From: Microbacterium ureisolvens
Lineage (GTDB): Bacteria; Actinomycetota; Actinomycetes; Actinomycetales; Microbacteriaceae
DNA length: 64,000 bases
Assembly (NCBI RefSeq): GCF_019511645.1
Contig: NZ_JAEUAX010000002.1
Coordinates: forward strand, 62,001-126,000
Direction: 5' to 3'
Shown: positions 61,436-64,000 of the stretch, one piece after another
Numbering within the stretch: the first letter of the stretch is position 1
Layout: each line of letters begins with the position of its first letter
The notes under the pieces: model-generated
Database searches by the model: none
The model's input: only the letters and a program-made list of their open reading frames with translations
Told to the model about the DNA's origin: nothing
Translations under genes and position numbers: made by a program

Positions 61436-62740
61436 ATGACGCTGCACAAGACCCCCACCCCGCCGATGGGCTGGAACAGCTGGGACTGCTACGGGACCAC
61501 GGTGACCGAGGCCGAGGTGCTCGCCAATGCGGAGTTCATGGCCGCGCACCTGCTCCGCCACGGCTGGGACACGATCGTGGTCGACATCGACTGGGCCGAT
61601 CCCACCGCTCGCGCGCACGGCTACAACGAGTCCGCGCCGCTGGTGCTCGACGAGTACGGGCGTGTGCAGCCGGATCCGGTGCGCTTCCCCTCGGCCGCCG
61701 GCGGTGCCGGGTTCGGGCCGCTCGCTGAGCATATCCACGTGCTGGGCCTGAAGTTCGGCATCCACATCATGCGCGGCATCCCGAGGATCGCAGTCGATCG
61801 CGACCTGCCGGTGCGGGGTGCGGTGGCGACCGCGGCCGGCATCGCCGACCCGGCCAACGCGTGCGAGTGGAACCCGCACTACGTCGGGCTCGACCACCGC
61901 GCGCCCGGCGCGGCCGCGTACTACCGCTCGATCGCGGAGCAGTACGCGCGGTGGGGGGTCGACTTCATCAAGGCCGACGACATGCTGTGGCCCTACCAGG
62001 CCGCCGAGATCGAAGCCCTCGCGGCCGCGATCGAGGCGGCCCAGCGACAGATCGCACTGTCGCTGTCGCCCGGCCGCGACCTGTCGGCCGCGCACCTGGA
62101 GCATCTTCGCGCGCACGCCACGATGTGGCGGATCTGCGACGACCTGTGGGACCGGTGGGACGACGTCGAGGCGAACTTCGCGCGCCTGGCGCGGTGGGCG
62201 CCGCTGGCCGGCCCCGACGGCTGGCCCGATGCCGACATGCTGCCGCTGGGCCGCATCGGCATCCGCGCCGAGCGCGGCGAGCCCCGTGAGGGGGCGCTCA
62301 CCCTCGCCGAACGCCGCACGCTCGTGACCCTGTGGGTCATGGCCCGATCGCCCCTGATGATCGGCGGCGACCTGCCGACGAGCGCGCCCGAGACGATCGC
62401 GCTGTTCACCAACGACGAGGTGCTCGAGATCCTCCGCGACTCCACCGGCAACCGCGAGCTGCTGCGGGAACGCGACCTCGTCATCTGGGCCGCCGAACGC
62501 GGCGACACCCGCTGGGCCGCCGTCTTCAACACCGCCGACCACGCCCGCGAGGTGCCTTTCGACACCCGCTCCCTCGGGCTCGGTCCCGCACCGGCCGCCG
62601 TCATGGACGTGTGGGTCGCGGCATCCGTTCCCGTCCACGCCGTGAACGAACAGTCGGATGCCGCCCGCAGCGTCGCCCCCGGCAGCTCTGTCGTGCGGAT
62701 CTCCCTCGAGCCGCACGGGTGCGTCCTCCTGCGGGCGTGA
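61436..62740 (+). CDS. GH27 alpha-galactosidase-like enzyme
   Basis: A 434-residue family 27 (clan D) enzyme. It opens TPPMGWNSWDCYGTTVTEA, the signature. The nucleophile is in DFIKADDMLW (Asp about 181) and the acid/base in RICDDLWDRWDD (Asp about 235). A C-terminal beta domain ends at VRISLEPHGCVLL. Family 27 covers alpha-galactosidase, beta-L-arabinopyranosidase and alpha-N-acetylgalactosaminidase; KADD in place of the usual KYDN near the nucleophile makes the exact specificity uncertain. No signal peptide. It lies 31 bases after GH35 in the same operon. Confidence 0.85.
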   Translation: MTLHKTPTPPMGWNSWDCYGTTVTEAEVLANAEFMAAHLLRHGWDTIVVDIDWADPTARAHGYNESAPLVLDEYGRVQPDPVRFPSAAGGAGFGPLAEHIHVLGLKFGIHIMRGIPRIAVDRDLPVRGAVATAAGIADPANACEWNPHYVGLDHRAPGAAAYYRSIAEQYARWGVDFIKADDMLWPYQAAEIEALAAAIEAAQRQIALSLSPGRDLSAAHLEHLRAHATMWRICDDLWDRWDDVEANFARLARWAPLAGPDGWPDADMLPLGRIGIRAERGEPREGALTLAERRTLVTLWVMARSPLMIGGDLPTSAPETIALFTNDEVLEILRDSTGNRELLRERDLVIWAAERGDTRWAAVFNTADHAREVPFDTRSLGLGPAPAAVMDVWVAASVPVHAVNEQSDAARSVAPGSSVVRISLEPHGCVLLRA

Positions 62741-62753
62741 CGGGAGCTCAGAC

Positions 62754-62809
62754 GGGAAAGCGCTTGCGCATGGCTCGATCGCATGGCACACTATTGGAAA
62801 GCGTTTACC
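62754..62809 (+). promoter_or_regulatory. Promoter with two cre-like operators before the last gene
   Basis: GGGAAAGCGCTTGCGC (62754-62769) and GGAAAGCGTTTACC (62796-62809) flank TTGCGC (62764-62769) and CACTAT (62789-62794), which are 19 bases apart. The second operator would cover the start point. Confidence 0.6.
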
Positions 62810-62876
62810 CGCGGTTCTTCGGTCCCCGATGCCGGAGCCGGGTACCCACAGCCTTCAGAGCAGAAAGCAGGACCCC

Positions 62877-64000
62877 ATGACCGACACGACTCTCGCCCCG
62901 GCCCCGGCCGAGGCGTCCGGGCGTCCCACCGTGCGTGAGATCGGCATCATCATGAACGGCGTCTCGGGCCGGATGGGCTACCGGCAGCACCTGGTGCGCT
63001 CGATCCTCGCGATCCGCGACCAGGGCGGCATCGAGCTGCCCGACGGCACCAAGGTCACCGTGAAGCCGCTCCTCGTCGGCCGCAGTGAGGCCAAGCTCGC
63101 CGAGCTCGCCGCCAGGCACGGCATCGAGGACTACACGACCGACCTCGACGCCGCCCTCGCCGACCCGCGCTGGGAGATCTACGCCGACTTCCTCGTCACC
63201 AAGGCGCGCGCCTCGGCGCTGCGCAAGGCGATCGCCGCCGGCAAGACGATCTACACCGAGAAGCCCACGGCGGAGACGGTCGAGGAGGCCCTCGAGCTCG
63301 CGAGGCTCGCGCAGGAGGCCGGCGTCAAGACGGGTGTCGTGCACGACAAGCTCTATCTGCCGGGCCTGCAGAAGCTCAAGCGCCTCATCGACTCCGGCTT
63401 CTTCGGGCGCATCCTGTCGGTGCGCGGCGAGTTCGGCTACTGGGTCTTCGAGGGCGACTGGCAGCCGGCCCAGCGCCCGTCGTGGAACTACCGCGCCGAG
63501 GACGGCGGCGGCATCATCGTCGACATGTTCCCGCACTGGAACTACGTGCTCGAGAACCTGTTCGGCGAGGTCAAGACCGTCTACGCGCAGGCCGCCGTGC
63601 ACATCTCCGACCGCTGGGACGAGAAGGGCGAGCACTACACCGCCACCGCCGAGGACGCCGCGTACGGCATCTTCGAGCTCGAGGGCGACATCGTCGCGCA
63701 GATCAACTCGTCGTGGACGGTGCGCGTGAACCGCGACGAGCTCGTCGAGTTCCACGTCGACGGGACGCACGGCTCGGCCGTCGTGGGCCTCTTCGGCGCG
63801 AAGATCCAGCACCGCAACGCCACCCCGAAGCCGGTCTGGAACCCGGACCTCGCCGACGACCACGACTACGACGCCGACTGGGCCGAGGTTCCGACCAACG
63901 ACGTGTTCCAGAACGGCTTCCGCCAGCAGTGGGAGGAGTTCCTCGTCTCGTACGCCCTCGGCACCGACTACGAGTTCGACCTGCTGTCGGGGGCGCGCGG
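62877..64000 (+). CDS. Gfo/Idh/MocA-family oxidoreductase, 3' end missing
   Basis: The frame is open from ATG 62877 to the window edge, giving 374 residues. The N-terminal domain has IGIIMNGVSGRMGYRQHLV, a variant of the Rossmann glycine motif (NGVSGRMG). The EKP motif is IYTEKPTAETVEEAL, and the catalytic region reads GGIIVDMFPHWNYVLENLFG, with a His in the expected place. A GCAGGA-type ribosome site precedes the ATG. It has its own operator-flanked promoter behind the GH operon, so it probably handles a sugar released there. The substrate and cofactor preference are unknown. Confidence 0.85.
   Translation, partial: MTDTTLAPAPAEASGRPTVREIGIIMNGVSGRMGYRQHLVRSILAIRDQGGIELPDGTKVTVKPLLVGRSEAKLAELAARHGIEDYTTDLDAALADPRWEIYADFLVTKARASALRKAIAAGKTIYTEKPTAETVEEALELARLAQEAGVKTGVVHDKLYLPGLQKLKRLIDSGFFGRILSVRGEFGYWVFEGDWQPAQRPSWNYRAEDGGGIIVDMFPHWNYVLENLFGEVKTVYAQAAVHISDRWDEKGEHYTATAEDAAYGIFELEGDIVAQINSSWTVRVNRDELVEFHVDGTHGSAVVGLFGAKIQHRNATPKPVWNPDLADDHDYDADWAEVPTNDVFQNGFRQQWEEFLVSYALGTDYEFDLLSGAR

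Noticed and set aside
18257..64000. Recent horizontal transfer of the sugar island
   Set aside because: No integrase, transposase or flanking tRNA repeat was seen, and codon use looks the same as in the core region. An older acquisition cannot be excluded.

Overview
The window is high-GC DNA from an actinobacterium, most likely Microbacterium or a close relative in the Microbacteriaceae. The evidence is strongly GC-ending codons, many GTG starts, ATGA/GTGA gene overlaps, a leaderless-type start, and the typical neighbourhood of serS, a HAD hydrolase, a diacylglycerol-kinase-like gene and LytR-CpsA-Psr genes. No rRNA, CRISPR array, phage, transposase or attachment site was seen.

Bases 1-18100 are a core-like region. 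In order: the end of a PNPOx-like protein, a DUF808 membrane protein, a small unknown gene, an AraC-type regulator, tRNA-Ser(GCT), a PAS/GAF-like GGDEF protein, two tandem LytR-CpsA-Psr genes, tRNA-Ser(TGA), a HAD phosphatase coupled to serS, a lipid kinase, photolyase, two oxidoreductases, prephenate dehydratase, phosphoglucomutase and a GlsB/YeaQ stress membrane protein.

Bases 18200-64000 are an almost continuous carbohydrate-use island, read here as four modules. Module A (18257-34594) holds a DUF6807 protein, then GH3, GH31 (alpha-xylosidase type) and GH42 genes overlapping on the minus strand. A divergent GH95 gene, a LacI regulator and a DUF624 protein follow, and then an LplABC-like importer. 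The glycosidases lack signal peptides, so imported oligosaccharides would be cut in the cytoplasm; the enzyme mix fits fucosylated xyloglucan oligosaccharides. Module B (34922-38913) is a LacI regulator overlapping an ABC-exporter-type gene, followed by a Gfo/Idh/MocA dehydrogenase. Module C (39202-46591) is an importer operon with one permease pair, a membrane protein, a GH42 beta-galactosidase and two closely related binding proteins. Module D is divergent from about 54360-54600. Leftward lie a third importer, a putative lyase-like protein and Cgl0159-, IolE- and IolG-like enzymes; rightward lie GH2, GH51, GH35-like and GH27 genes and a second Gfo/Idh/MocA enzyme running off the window. Its enzymes fit galactose- and arabinose-rich plant side chains.

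A repeated operator-like word, close to GGNAAGCGYTTNCC, lies before nearly every module, often beside a recognisable promoter. A different pair of sites (TCGAACCGCTTCGA, twice) lies directly downstream of a near-consensus promoter for the LplABC-like importer. The three importers have no ATPase gene in the window, so they probably share an MsmK/UgpC-type ATPase encoded elsewhere. All functions are read from sequence motifs and gene context; no database search was run.
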